Assembly (NCBI GenBank): GCA_016793635.1
Contig: JAEUMD010000025.1
Location: forward strand, 1-64,000
From: Hyphomicrobiaceae bacterium
GTDB taxonomy: Bacteria; Pseudomonadota; Alphaproteobacteria; Rhizobiales; Hyphomicrobiaceae
Reading direction: 5' to 3'
Length of the DNA stretch: 64,000 bases
Shown here: positions 8,890 through 17,467 of the stretch, piece after piece
How the letters are laid out: the number at the start of each line of letters is the position of its first letter
How positions within the stretch are numbered: the first letter of the stretch is position 1
The notes under the pieces: model-generated
The model's database searches: none
What the model was told of the DNA's origin: nothing
What the model saw: only the letters and a program-made list of their open reading frames with translations
Position numbers and translations under genes: made by a program

Positions 8890-10435
8890 GGTGCTCGGCC
8901 GGGCGGCGCAGCAGCGAGCGTCCGGTCATCTCCGCCGGCTTGGGCAGGCCCATCACGTCCAGCAGCGTCGGCGCCACGTCGGCGAGCTTGCCGTCGGCGA
9001 GCGTGATGCCGCCGCCGGCGCCGACCAGCATCGCCGGCACCAGGTTCAGCGTGTGCGCGGTGTGTGCCTGGCCGGTCTCGTGGTCGAGCATCTGCTCGGC
9101 GTTGCCGTGATCGGCGGTCACGAACATCACGCCGCCGGCCTTCGCCACCGCAGCCGCGACGCGGCCGACGCAGGCATCCACCGCCTCCACCGCCTTTACC
9201 GCGGCCTCGACGATGCCGGTGTGGCCGACCATGTCGGTGTTGGCGTAGTTGACGACGATCAGGTCGAAGCTGCCGGCGTCGATCGCCTCGACCAGCCTGT
9301 CGGTCACTTCGGGCGCGGACATCTCCGGCTTGAGATCGTATGTCGCGACTTTCGGCGACGGCACCAGGATGCGGCTCTCGCCCTTGAACTCGCGTTCCTC
9401 GCCGCCGTTGAAGAAGAAGGTGACGTGCGCGTACTTCTCCGTCTCGGCGATACGGAGCTGCTTCAGGCCCGCATCGGCGACGATCTCGCCCAGCGTGTGC
9501 GCGAGCGAGGCCGGCGGGAACAGCGTGTCGAGGAAGCGGTTGAGGTCGGTCGAATACTCGGCGACGCCGAGGGATGCCGCGATCTTCGGCTGCCGCGGCC
9601 GCTCGAAGCCCTTGAACGCCGGATCGAGAAGCGACGACAGGATCTCGCGCGCCCGGTCGGCGCGGAAGTTCGCCATCAGGATACCGTCGCCGTCGGCCAT
9701 GCCCTTGTAGCCGGCGATGACGGTCGCCGGCACGAACTCGTCGCTCTTGCCGGCGGCATAGGCGGCATCGACGGCGGCCTTGGCGTCGGAGGCGTGCTCG
9801 CCGTCGCCGAGAACCATCGCCTTCCACGCCGTCTCGACCCGCTCCCAGCGCTTGTCGCGGTCCATCGCGAAGTAGCGGCCGATGACGGTGGCGATGCGGG
9901 CCTGCGAGTCGGCGAGGAATTTGGCGAGAAAGCCCTGCGCGCTTTTCGGCGGCGTGTCGCGGCCGTCGAGGAAGGCATGCACCGCGACCGGCACGCCGGC
10001 TGCCGCGACCGCCTTCGCCAGCGCGGCCATGTGGTCCTGGTGCGAGTGCACGCCGCCCGGGGAGAGCAGGCCCATCAGGTGGCAGGTGCCGCCCGAGGCC
10101 CTGAGCTTGGCGATGAAGGCGGTCAATGGCGCCATGTGCGCGAGGCTGCCGTCCTCGACCGCCTGGTCGATACGCGGCAGGTCCTGCATGACGACGCGGC
10201 CGGCGCCGAGATTCATGTGGCCGACCTCGGAATTGCCCATCTGCCCCTTGGGCAGGCCGACATGGAGCTCGGAGGCGTCGAGGAAGGAGATCGGCGCCTG
10301 CTTCGACAGCCGGTCGAGGTTCGGGGTCCGGGCCTTCAGGATCGCGTTGTCGTCGGCCGGTTCGGCGCGATGGCCCCAGCCGTCGAGGATGCAGAGCACG
10401 ACCGGCTTCGGCCGTCGGGAGGAGGGCGTCGGCAT
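8876..10435 (-). CDS. gpmI: 2,3-bisphosphoglycerate-independent phosphoglycerate mutase
   Basis: This 519-residue Mn-dependent enzyme interconverts 3- and 2-phosphoglycerate in glycolysis. ILDGWG near 16-21 and GNSEVGHMNLGAGR at 68-80 carry metal ligands and the phosphoserine (S69). VTADHGNAEQM with a following HT-HT segment gives the C-terminal metal site. Length matches the family (about 510). It is the first gene of the minus-strand operon, 47 nt from the divergent hydrolase gene, so the promoter must lie in that short gap. Confidence 0.96.
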   Translation of the reverse strand: MPTPSSRRPKPVVLCILDGWGHRAEPADDNAILKARTPNLDRLSKQAPISFLDASELHVGLPKGQMGNSEVGHMNLGAGRVVMQDLPRIDQAVEDGSLAHMAPLTAFIAKLRASGGTCHLMGLLSPGGVHSHQDHMAALAKAVAAAGVPVAVHAFLDGRDTPPKSAQGFLAKFLADSQARIATVIGRYFAMDRDKRWERVETAWKAMVLGDGEHASDAKAAVDAAYAAGKSDEFVPATVIAGYKGMADGDGILMANFRADRAREILSSLLDPAFKGFERPRQPKIAASLGVAEYSTDLNRFLDTLFPPASLAHTLGEIVADAGLKQLRIAETEKYAHVTFFFNGGEEREFKGESRILVPSPKVATYDLKPEMSAPEVTDRLVEAIDAGSFDLIVVNYANTDMVGHTGIVEAAVKAVEAVDACVGRVAAAVAKAGGVMFVTADHGNAEQMLDHETGQAHTAHTLNLVPAMLVGAGGGITLADGKLADVAPTLLDVMGLPKPAEMTGRSLLRRPAEHRAAD

Positions 10436-10482
10436 GGGGCTTATATAGGCGAATCCGGCGGCGGCCGGTAGGCTCGCTTGAG

Positions 10483-11286
10483 ATGACTTTCCTCACCCTT
10501 CTCGGCTGGATCGTCGCGGGCTGGGTCCTGCTCGTGGGCCTGATGTTCGTCGGCCAGCGATCATTGCTCTACCACCCCGACCGGTCGCTTCCGGATGCAG
10601 CGGAGCTGGGAGCGGCGGGCTTCCGGCCGCTGCCGGTGCGGACCGGCGACGGCCATGACCTCGTCGCCTGGCATCGACCCGCCGCGGAAGGTCGGCCGAC
10701 CCTCGTGCTGTTCCATGGCAATGCCGGGCACCACGGCCATCGGCTGTTTCTGGTCGCACCGATGGCCGCACGCGGCTACGGCGTCGTCCTGGCGCCCTAT
10801 CGCGGCTATGGCGGCGCTTCCGGCAAGCCGACCGAGGATGGGCTGGTCGCCGACGGCAAGGCGACACTTGCGGCGTTGGGGCTGCGGGAGCGGCTCGTGC
10901 TGTGGGGCGAAAGCCTGGGTGGTGGGATTGCGACCCGGCTCGCGGCCGATGCCGCGGCCGAGGGGCGACCGGTGCGGGCGCTGGTGCTGCAGGCGCCGTT
11001 CACGTCGGTGCATGAGCGGGCGGCGGAGCTCTATCCGTTCGTCCCGGCGCGCTGGCTGGTGCTCGATCGTTTCGACAACCACAGCCGGATCGCTGCGATC
11101 GGCACGCCGCTGCTGGTCGTTCATGGCGAGGAGGACACGGTCGTTCCGGCGGCGCATGGGAAGCGGCTGCTGGCGGCGGCGAAGGATCCGAAGCAAGGCG
11201 TCTTCATCCGCGGCGCCGACCACAACGACCTGCACGCCTTCGCGCTGACCGAGCACATCGCCGCGTTCCTGTCGCGGCTGGACTAG
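10483..11286 (+). CDS. Membrane-anchored alpha/beta hydrolase, BEM46/ABHD13-like
   Basis: A 267-residue protein with one N-terminal transmembrane helix (about 4-24) followed by an alpha/beta hydrolase domain. The oxyanion segment LFHGNAGHHGHR is at 77-87, nucleophile S144 in GESLGG, acid D218 in HGEEDTVVP and base H247 in GADHND. This arrangement is found in the FrsA/BEM46-like family of esterases, whose substrates are poorly known. It stands alone on the plus strand and meets the M20 amidohydrolase gene with a 4-nt convergent overlap. Confidence 0.85.
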   Translation: MTFLTLLGWIVAGWVLLVGLMFVGQRSLLYHPDRSLPDAAELGAAGFRPLPVRTGDGHDLVAWHRPAAEGRPTLVLFHGNAGHHGHRLFLVAPMAARGYGVVLAPYRGYGGASGKPTEDGLVADGKATLAALGLRERLVLWGESLGGGIATRLAADAAAEGRPVRALVLQAPFTSVHERAAELYPFVPARWLVLDRFDNHSRIAAIGTPLLVVHGEEDTVVPAAHGKRLLAAAKDPKQGVFIRGADHNDLHAFALTEHIAAFLSRLD

Positions 11287-12515
11287 CCGGCGAGATCCAG
11301 CATCACCTGCAGTAGCACGTTGGCGCCGGCTTCGAGGTCCTTAGGGCTCGTGAATTCGCGGACGTTGTGGCTGATGCCGTCGACCGAGGGCACGAAGATC
11401 ATTGCGGTGGGCGCCACCCGTTGCATCATCTGCGCATCGTGGCCGGCGCCCGAGGTCATGCGCCTGACCGAGAACCCCAGCCCCTTGGCGGTGCGCTCGA
11501 TCAGGTCGGCCATGCGGGCATCGAAGATCACCGGCTCGAAGCGCGCGAGCCGCTTCGCCTCGACGGTGCATCCCTCGGCCTTCGCGGTCTCCTCGGCGAA
11601 GGTGGCGACGCGGCGCTCCGCCTCCTTGAGCCTGGCCTCGTCGGTGTTGCGGACGTCGACGGTGACGACCGCCTTGTTCGGGATCACGTTGATCAGGTCG
11701 GGGAACAGCTTGACCGATCCGACCGTGCCGACCTGGTCGCCGCCGATCTCGTTGGCGAGCCTGCGCACGAAGGTCGTGAGTTCTGCGGCGACGTAGCCGG
11801 CATCGTGCCTGAGTCGCATCGGCGTCGTGCCGGCGTGGTTGGACGTACCTTTGATCGTGAACTCGGTCCAGGAGATGCCCTGTAGCGTGTCGACCGCGCC
11901 GATGGTGACGCCCTCGCGGTCGAGCACCGGGCCCTGCTCGATATGCAGCTCGACGAAGCGATGCAGGCTCGGCTTCGCCACGGGCTCAGGCCCGGCATAG
12001 CCGATGCGGTGCAGCTCCTCGCCGACCGACTTGCCGTCGCGGTCGGTCGCGGCGAGCGCTTCCTCCAAAGGCATGCCGCCGACATAGGCGAGGCTTCCCA
12101 TCATGTCCGGGTGGAAGCGGGCCCCTTCCTCGTTGGTGAAGAAGGCGACCGTGATCGGCCGCTCGGTCTCGATGCCGGCTTGGTTCAGCACCTCGACCAC
12201 CTCGAGCCCGGCGAGCACGCCGTAGTTGCCGTCGTAACGCCCGCCGGTTCGGACCGTGTCGATATGCGAGCCGGTCATCAGCGGCGGCAGATCCTTCCGC
12301 CCCTTGCGGCGGGCAAAGACGTTGCCGATCGCATCCACGGTGACGGTCAGGCCGAGCGCCTTCATCCAGCCGATCACCAGGTCGCGGCCGTCCTTGTCCT
12401 GGTCGGTCAGCGCGAGGCGCGCATTGCCGCCGCCCTCGATCGCGCCGACCTGGGCCAGTCGGTCGAGCCGGTTCATCAGGCGGCCGATATCGATACGGAG
12501 ATTGGCGCGGTTCAT
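11283..12515 (-). CDS. M20 family hydantoinase/carbamoylase-type amidohydrolase
   Basis: A 410-residue zinc-dependent amidase. Metal-site motifs are GSHIDTV at 82-88 (H84, D86), YDGNYG at 94-99, NEEGARF at 128-134 (E129/E130) and HIEQGP at 191-196. This is the N-carbamoyl-L-amino acid hydrolase/allantoate amidohydrolase/beta-ureidopropionase branch (about 410 aa). Likely roles are purine or pyrimidine nitrogen salvage or hydantoin use; which one cannot be told. The ATG is 5 nt after the YqaA stop, so these two are probably one transcript. A longer open frame into YqaA is rejected. Confidence 0.88.
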   Translation of the reverse strand: MNRANLRIDIGRLMNRLDRLAQVGAIEGGGNARLALTDQDKDGRDLVIGWMKALGLTVTVDAIGNVFARRKGRKDLPPLMTGSHIDTVRTGGRYDGNYGVLAGLEVVEVLNQAGIETERPITVAFFTNEEGARFHPDMMGSLAYVGGMPLEEALAATDRDGKSVGEELHRIGYAGPEPVAKPSLHRFVELHIEQGPVLDREGVTIGAVDTLQGISWTEFTIKGTSNHAGTTPMRLRHDAGYVAAELTTFVRRLANEIGGDQVGTVGSVKLFPDLINVIPNKAVVTVDVRNTDEARLKEAERRVATFAEETAKAEGCTVEAKRLARFEPVIFDARMADLIERTAKGLGFSVRRMTSGAGHDAQMMQRVAPTAMIFVPSVDGISHNVREFTSPKDLEAGANVLLQVMLDLAG

Positions 12516-12519
12516 GTCG

Positions 12520-12945
12520 TCACTGGAAGAGGGCGAGCACCACGGCGTAGCGCGCGGCCTTGCCGATGGCAACCAGCGCGACGAAGGGCAGGAAGCGCAC
12601 GCCGGCGGCGCCGGCGATCAGCGTCAGCGGGTCGCCGACGATCGGGACCCACGACAGCAGCAGCGACCAGGTGCCCCAGCGCCGGAAACGGTCGGCGGCC
12701 TTCTCGTAGGTCGGAGGCTTGACCGGGAACCAGAGACGATCGTGGAAACGCGCGCCCCAGCGCCCGATGGTCCAGTTGAGGACCGAGCCAAGCGTATTGG
12801 CGAATGTGGCGACCGTCAGCAGCAGCAGCTTGTCCGTCGTCGTCGAAAGGGCGACGCCGGCCAGCACCGCCTCCGACGACATCGGCAGCACGGTCGCCGC
12901 CAGGAACGAGGTGACGAAGAGCCCGCTTAAGGTCCAGAGATCCAT
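12520..12945 (-). CDS. yqaA: YqaA family inner-membrane protein (SNARE-associated/DedA-like)
   Basis: A 141-residue protein with hydrophobic stretches at about 5-30, 40-60, 90-115 and 120-140. It shows the DedA-like signature residues in ATVLPMSSEAVLAGV and WVPIVGDPLTLIAGAAGV. It belongs to the short YqaA branch of the SNARE-associated superfamily, thought to be lipid- or ion-related transporters. It lies between a GNAT gene and the amidohydrolase on the same strand, 5 nt from each. Function unknown. Confidence 0.88.
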   Translation of the reverse strand: MDLWTLSGLFVTSFLAATVLPMSSEAVLAGVALSTTTDKLLLLTVATFANTLGSVLNWTIGRWGARFHDRLWFPVKPPTYEKAADRFRRWGTWSLLLSWVPIVGDPLTLIAGAAGVRFLPFVALVAIGKAARYAVVLALFQ

Positions 12946-12950
12946 CGGCG

Positions 12951-13568
12951 CTAGAGCCGCTTGAGCCAGAACGCCATCGGCTTCTCGGTCTCTTCCGTTT
13001 CGCCGATGTCGCGCCAGGGGAAGTGCGTGACGAAGGTCGGGTCCTTCGCATAGCCGCGCTTCTTCCAGAAATCGTCGAGCGGCTCGTAGCCGGCCGGCTT
13101 CATCGGATGATCGTCGGTGCGCTGCACCGCGCAGAAGCAGGCGGTCTCGTAGGCGCCGAACGAGCGCGCATGCGCCTCGCGCTCTTCGAAGAAGCGCACG
13201 CCGACGCCCTGGCCACGATAGCGGCGGTCGAGCACGCTTTCGCCAAAATAGAAGAAACGGCCGAGATCGAGGCCGCGCCCGGTGAATGGCCCGGTCACGT
13301 ACTCGGCCTCGTCGGCGAGCGGCAGTGCGGTCGAGGCGCCGACCGCACGGTCGCCGTCGAGCGCCAGGATCACCGTCGCGCGCTCGGAGCGGATGTAGGT
13401 CTCGAGATACCTGCGCTCGTAGGCCTCGTCGCCCTCGTAGAGAGAGGGCCAGTCGCGGAACACCTGGATGCGCAGCCGCGCGAGATCGGGGATGTAGCGG
13501 CGCAGCGCTTCGCCGGTGACCGGCCGGATCGCGACCGTGCCTACTTGGCGCCGATCAGCCGGAGCCAT
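12951..13568 (-). CDS. GNAT family N-acetyltransferase
   Basis: A 205-residue protein with IRPVTGEALRRYIPDLARLRI at the start and the acetyl-CoA loop DRRYRGQGVGVRFFEERE near 114-131. The C-terminal segment (DDHPMKPAGYEPLDDFWKKRGY) is typical of a group of alphaproteobacterial GNATs close to YqaA-type neighbours. The ATG lies 28 nt inside the end of the NTF2-like gene; no good later start is visible. Substrate unknown. Confidence 0.8.
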   Translation of the reverse strand: MAPADRRQVGTVAIRPVTGEALRRYIPDLARLRIQVFRDWPSLYEGDEAYERRYLETYIRSERATVILALDGDRAVGASTALPLADEAEYVTGPFTGRGLDLGRFFYFGESVLDRRYRGQGVGVRFFEEREAHARSFGAYETACFCAVQRTDDHPMKPAGYEPLDDFWKKRGYAKDPTFVTHFPWRDIGETEETEKPMAFWLKRL

Positions 13569-13945
13569 AGCGGCAGATTGTAGTAGTTGGTGACCCGCGT
13601 GATGCGACCGTCGGCGAGCTCGAAGAAGGCGCCGCCGGGAAGCCGATAGGTCTGTCCGGTTGCCGGCGGCAGGCCCTCGTCGGTCTTGAGGTAGGTGCCG
13701 ACCACCAGGTACTCGGCGGCGATGCGGCTGCCGTAGCCGAGGATCACGATATCCTCGAGCTTCTCCTTGTAGGAGCGCTCCATGCGCTTCATGAAGGCGA
13801 GGAAGGCCTTCCGGCCGATCTCTCGGCCGCCCTGGTTCAGGTCGTGGGCCACGTCCTCGGAGAGAAGCGAGACCATGCCCTCCCAGTCGCCGGCGTTGAA
13901 GCGGTCGTAGTAGAGGCGGACGGTTTCCGCCGTCATCGACTGCAT
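13541..13945 (-). CDS. SnoaL-like/NTF2-fold protein
   Basis: A 134-residue cone-shaped alpha+beta-barrel protein of the ketosteroid-isomerase/SnoaL type. Visible features are TVRLYYDRFNAGDWEGMVSLLSEDV at the N-terminus and a C-terminal GGAFFELADGRITRVTNYYNL. The start ATG has AAGGAG at a 9-nt distance; the next ATG, three codons on, is also possible. It overlaps the following GNAT gene by 28 nt, which implies translational coupling. No catalytic dyad can be assigned with confidence. Confidence 0.78.
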   Translation of the reverse strand: MQSMTAETVRLYYDRFNAGDWEGMVSLLSEDVAHDLNQGGREIGRKAFLAFMKRMERSYKEKLEDIVILGYGSRIAAEYLVVGTYLKTDEGLPPATGQTYRLPGGAFFELADGRITRVTNYYNLPLWLRLIGAK

Positions 13946-13964
13946 GGCGAATGGCTCCTTGAGT

Positions 13965-14918
13965 CTAGTGCTGACGGGCGTAGCCGAGGACCGCGAGAGC
14001 CGCCTTGATATCGGGCATCGAGCGTTCGACCGCGGCCTCGCCCTCATCGATCACCTCGGCCGCCCGGTGGAATTCGAGCAGGCCGATATGACCCACGCGC
14101 GGGTTGATCGCGACATCCGGCGGCTCGCCGGCGAGCCTGGAGCGCGACAGGCGATCCTGGACGATGTTGAGCGCCGAGACCATGACGCCGAACATGGACG
14201 GCGCGTCGGGCTGGCGGCCGAACATCTTGTTGAGGAAGGAATCGAGGCGCCAGCTCTTGTCATCGGACTCGGACGACTCGAGTTCCGCCAGCAGATCGAA
14301 GCCGGCGACGGCCTGGTAGTTCTTGCCCGGAACCCGCGCCTTGCCGATGATGTCGGCGTGCAGGTTGACCGCGATGATGATCTCCGCCCCCATCGCGCGG
14401 CAGACAGAGACCGGAACCGGGTTCACCAGCGCGCCGTCGACCAGCCAGCGGTCGTCGATCCTCACCGGCGGGAACACGCCCGGAAGCGAAAAGGATGCGC
14501 GGAGCGCGTCGATCATCTTGCCTGAGTTGAGCCAGACCTCGTGGCCGGTCGCGAGGTCGGCGGCGACCGCGGTGAACGGCGCCGAGAGGTGCTCGATCGA
14601 GAGGTCGCCGAAGTTGCGCTCCATCTCCTGGACCAGCCGGTTGCCGCCGAACATGCCGCCGCCGCCGAGCTTGACGTCGAGGAAGGAGATCACCTTGAGC
14701 TTGGTGAGCGCGCGCGCCCAGGCTTCGAGCGTCGGCGCGCGGTTGCAGAGATGCGCGCCGCCGACCAGGGCGCCGATCGAGGTGCCGGCGATCAGGTCTG
14801 GCTGGATGCCGTGGCGGGCGAGAGCGCGCAGGACGCCGAGATGGGCCCAGCCGCGGGCGACGCCGGATCCAAGAGCCAGTCCGATCTTCGGCCGCCGATG
14901 TGTCGTCTGGGTCGCCAT
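13965..14918 (-). CDS. rssA: Patatin-like phospholipase, RssA family
   Basis: A 317-residue serine lipase-like protein. The oxyanion loop GSGVARGWAHLG is at 18-29, the nucleophile elbow GTSIGA at 45-50 (S47), and the DGA triad of the Ser-Asp dyad at 161-163 (D161). The SFSLPGVFPPV and AMGAEIIIAVNL segments are typical of the bacterial RssA/YlbK branch. It likely hydrolyses acyl esters at the inner membrane. It is alone on its transcript, with about 20 nt before the NTF2-like gene. Confidence 0.88.
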   Translation of the reverse strand: MATQTTHRRPKIGLALGSGVARGWAHLGVLRALARHGIQPDLIAGTSIGALVGGAHLCNRAPTLEAWARALTKLKVISFLDVKLGGGGMFGGNRLVQEMERNFGDLSIEHLSAPFTAVAADLATGHEVWLNSGKMIDALRASFSLPGVFPPVRIDDRWLVDGALVNPVPVSVCRAMGAEIIIAVNLHADIIGKARVPGKNYQAVAGFDLLAELESSESDDKSWRLDSFLNKMFGRQPDAPSMFGVMVSALNIVQDRLSRSRLAGEPPDVAINPRVGHIGLLEFHRAAEVIDEGEAAVERSMPDIKAALAVLGYARQH

Positions 14919-14931
14919 CGCCGCGTAATCT

Positions 14932-16137
14932 CTATCGGTCGGCCGGCCCTTGCAAGCCTCGCGGACGGGTCGTCCCGAGCACGAAGAACGAGGCCGACGC
15001 GACAGAGAAGCCGGTAATGATCAGCGCCATCGGCAAGAGCGCGGTGCCCAGCGTGTGACCGACGGCCACGGTGCCGAGGGCGCCCAGCGCCATCTGCAGG
15101 AATCCGACCACGCCCGAGGCGGCACCGGCGCGCGTCGGGTCGATGCTGATGGCGCCGGCGATGCCGTTCGGCTGGCCGACGCCGTTGCCCATCGCCACGA
15201 ACATCGCGGGCGCGAAGATGCCGACGGGCGCCAGCGGCTGGGTCAGCGCGTGCGTCAGCATGGCAAGGGCGCCGAACAGCACCATTGCCGTGCCGACCGC
15301 CACCATCCGCTCGACGCCGAAGCGGCGGGAGAGCTTGCCCGAGAGGAAGTTGCCGATGAAGTAGCCGAAGGAGACGATCACGAACCAGATGCCGTAGTCG
15401 CTGGGCGGCCGATCCAGCACCTCGATCATCAGGTAGGGCGCGCCGGCGAGGAAGGAAAAGAAGCACGAGGTCGAGAAGCCGGTGCCGACGGCGTAGCCCA
15501 CGAAGGCGGACCGTTTCAGCAGCACGCGGTAGCTGCGAAGCACGGCGCCGAATCCGATCGTCGGCTGCGGTTCCTTCAGCGTCTCGGGCAGGTAGAAGAT
15601 GCAGCCGACGAACAGCAGGGCGCCATAGGCGGTCAGCACCCAGAGGCCCGCCCGCCAGCCGACCCAGTGGTCGAGGTATCCGCCGATCACCGGCGCCATC
15701 GCCGGCGCGATCGTCATCGCCATCGTGACGTAGCCCAGGACCGAGGCACCCCGGTCGCGGTCGTAGACGTCGCGGATGATCGCCCGCGTGATCACGATGC
15801 CGGCGCAGCCGCCGAGAGCCTGGGCGATGCGGCCGAGGATCAGGATGTCGATCGACTGCGCCAGGCTCGCGACCAGCGCCGAGGCGGCATAGAGGCCGAG
15901 CCCGGCCAGCATCAGCCGCCGGCGGCCATAGTGGTCCGAAAGCGGCCCGTAGACGAGCTGCCCGGCGGCGATCCCGGCGAGATAGAGCGTCAGCGTCAGC
16001 TGCACGGTGGCGATATCGGTCGCGAAGTACCGAACCAGGCCCGGCATCGACGGAATGAAGATGTTCATGGAGATGCCGCCGATGGCGGTCGCCAGAACCA
16101 GGATGAGGAGAGGCGGCCGCCCGCCGGAGGCAATCAT
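14932..16137 (-). CDS. MFS drug:H+ antiporter, Bcr/CflA subfamily
   Basis: A 401-residue transporter with 12 predicted hydrophobic segments. YGPLSDHYGRRRLMLAG after helix 2 is the MFS motif A. FIPSMPGLVRYFAT in helix 1 and IITRAIIRDVYDR in helix 4 are typical of the Bcr/CflA group (bicyclomycin/chloramphenicol resistance proteins). It probably exports small toxic compounds; the substrate is unknown. It stops 14 nt before the patatin ATG and is divergent from the cytochrome gene across 115 nt. Confidence 0.9.
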   Translation of the reverse strand: MIASGGRPPLLILVLATAIGGISMNIFIPSMPGLVRYFATDIATVQLTLTLYLAGIAAGQLVYGPLSDHYGRRRLMLAGLGLYAASALVASLAQSIDILILGRIAQALGGCAGIVITRAIIRDVYDRDRGASVLGYVTMAMTIAPAMAPVIGGYLDHWVGWRAGLWVLTAYGALLFVGCIFYLPETLKEPQPTIGFGAVLRSYRVLLKRSAFVGYAVGTGFSTSCFFSFLAGAPYLMIEVLDRPPSDYGIWFVIVSFGYFIGNFLSGKLSRRFGVERMVAVGTAMVLFGALAMLTHALTQPLAPVGIFAPAMFVAMGNGVGQPNGIAGAISIDPTRAGAASGVVGFLQMALGALGTVAVGHTLGTALLPMALIITGFSVASASFFVLGTTRPRGLQGPADR

Positions 16138-16252
16138 GAAGGAAATGCGGAGAGGAGGTTTCGGTTCAGGCTACCATGGGCCGGCGCTTGACGGGGATCG
16201 TCATGATCGGTGATACCCCACGCCGACCGATGAGCGCGATGTCGAGGAGCGG

Positions 16253-16636
16253 ATGATGGCGGGCACGGGCACCAGGATCGTCGTCGGAGCCTTCGTCGCG
16301 GCGCTGGCGTCGTCCTCGGCATGGGCGCAGAACGCCGCCGAGGGCGAGAAGCGTTTCGTCGTGTGCAAAGCCTGCCATACGGTCGAATCCGGCGGCCGCC
16401 ACGGCGTCGGCCCGAACCTCCACGGCGTCTTCGGGGCGAAGGCCGGCACCAAGGGAGGCTTCGCCTTCTCGCCGCCGCTCAAGGACTCGAACATCGTCTG
16501 GGACGACGCCAACATGGCGAAGTACATCGAGAACCCGCGCACCTTCATCCCCGGCAACAAGATGGCCTTCCCCGGCGTCAAGCAGGAAGCGCAGATCAGG
16601 GACATCATCGCCTACCTCAGGCAGGCGACGAAGTAG
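16253..16636 (+). CDS. Class I c-type cytochrome, cytochrome c2-like
   Basis: A 127-residue periplasmic monoheme cytochrome. A signal peptide ends at AWAQ (about 26). The heme motif CKACH is at 38-42 and the axial methionine is probably M104 in NKMAFPG. Length and motif spacing fit small cytochrome c2/c552 types. It is 2 nt upstream of soxY, so it is likely the electron acceptor for the SoxYZ-linked reaction. Two ATGs three bases apart are both usable starts. SoxX was considered, but no SoxA partner follows. Confidence 0.92.
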   Translation: MMAGTGTRIVVGAFVAALASSSAWAQNAAEGEKRFVVCKACHTVESGGRHGVGPNLHGVFGAKAGTKGGFAFSPPLKDSNIVWDDANMAKYIENPRTFIPGNKMAFPGVKQEAQIRDIIAYLRQATK

Positions 16637-16638
16637 GC

Positions 16639-17082
16639 ATGGACCGACGCAGCATCATCCTCGGCGCGGGCGTTGCGGCATCGCTGCTGGCGTTGCTGCC
16701 GAAGGCGGCCCGGGCGACGCCGCAGGCTGCGGCCGATCTCCTGGGAAAGCTGGTGAAGGGCACGCCGCAACCGGGCCGCATCCGCCTGCTGGCGCCCGAC
16801 ATCGCCGACAACGGCGCCGCGGTGCCGCTGACGGTCGCGGTCGAAAGCCCGATGACCGATGCCGATCACGTGACCGCTATCCACGTCGTCGCCGACGGCA
16901 ACCCCAGCCCGGGCGTCATCAGCGTCAGGCTCGGCCCGCACAACGGCAAGGCCGAGGTCTCGCTTCGAATCCGGCTTGCGGCAAGCGAGAAGGTGATCGC
17001 GGTCGCCGAGATGAAGGACGGGAGCTTGTGGATCGCGAGCCGCGATGTCGCAGTGACCGTCGGCGGCTGCGGAGCGAACTGA
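16639..17082 (+). CDS. soxY: Thiosulfate oxidation carrier protein SoxY
   Basis: A 147-residue periplasmic protein with a twin-arginine-like start (MDRRSIILGAG) and a C-terminal VGGCGAN. The cysteine of the C-terminal GGCG(G/A) tail is the one that carries sulfur intermediates covalently in the Sox system. The stop overlaps the soxZ ATG as TGATG, so the two are translationally coupled. No soxAX, soxB or soxCD lies in the window. The pair may therefore act in a partial pathway, for example polysulfide or sulfite handling, rather than full thiosulfate oxidation. Confidence 0.92.
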   Translation: MDRRSIILGAGVAASLLALLPKAARATPQAAADLLGKLVKGTPQPGRIRLLAPDIADNGAAVPLTVAVESPMTDADHVTAIHVVADGNPSPGVISVRLGPHNGKAEVSLRIRLAASEKVIAVAEMKDGSLWIASRDVAVTVGGCGAN

Positions 17083-17411
17083 TGGCCCAGGACATCCAGC
17101 CCCGCATCCGCATCCCCTCGCAGATCAGGATGGGCGAGGTGATCGAGGTGAAGACCCTGGTCACCCACGAGATGGAGTCGGGCCAGCGTCGCGACTCGAA
17201 CGGCGCGCTGGTGCCGCGCCGGATCATCAACAGGCTGACCTGCTCCTACAACGGACGGCCGGTGTTCGAGGCGGCGCTCGAGCCGGCGGTTTCGGCCAAT
17301 CCCTACATCGCCTTCTTCCTGAGGGCGACCGAGAGCGGCACGCTCGACTTCGCCTGGACCGACGACGACGGCACCGTTTATCGCGCCAAACAGTCGATAA
17401 AGGTCGGCTGA
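17082..17411 (+). CDS. soxZ: Thiosulfate oxidation carrier complex protein SoxZ
   Basis: A 109-residue immunoglobulin-like protein, partner of SoxY. PRIRIPSQIRMGEVIEVKTLVTHEMESGQRRDS at the N-terminus and INRLTCSYNGRPVFEAAL in the middle are close to canonical SoxZ. It has no signal peptide, as expected: SoxZ is carried out by SoxY through the Tat route. Coupled to soxY by a 1-nt overlap. It forms the SoxYZ heterodimer on which sulfur is processed. Confidence 0.93.
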   Translation: MAQDIQPRIRIPSQIRMGEVIEVKTLVTHEMESGQRRDSNGALVPRRIINRLTCSYNGRPVFEAALEPAVSANPYIAFFLRATESGTLDFAWTDDDGTVYRAKQSIKVG

Positions 17412-17467
17412 GACGCTTTCGCGCGGTCGCGCGCGGCGTTACCTTCGGAGCAGCGAAGGACGAGGTC

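Noticed and set aside
7925-10471. A plus-strand frame opposite envC and gpmI
   Set aside because: Arg/Ser/Ala-rich translation without family resemblance; both opposing genes are fully supported.
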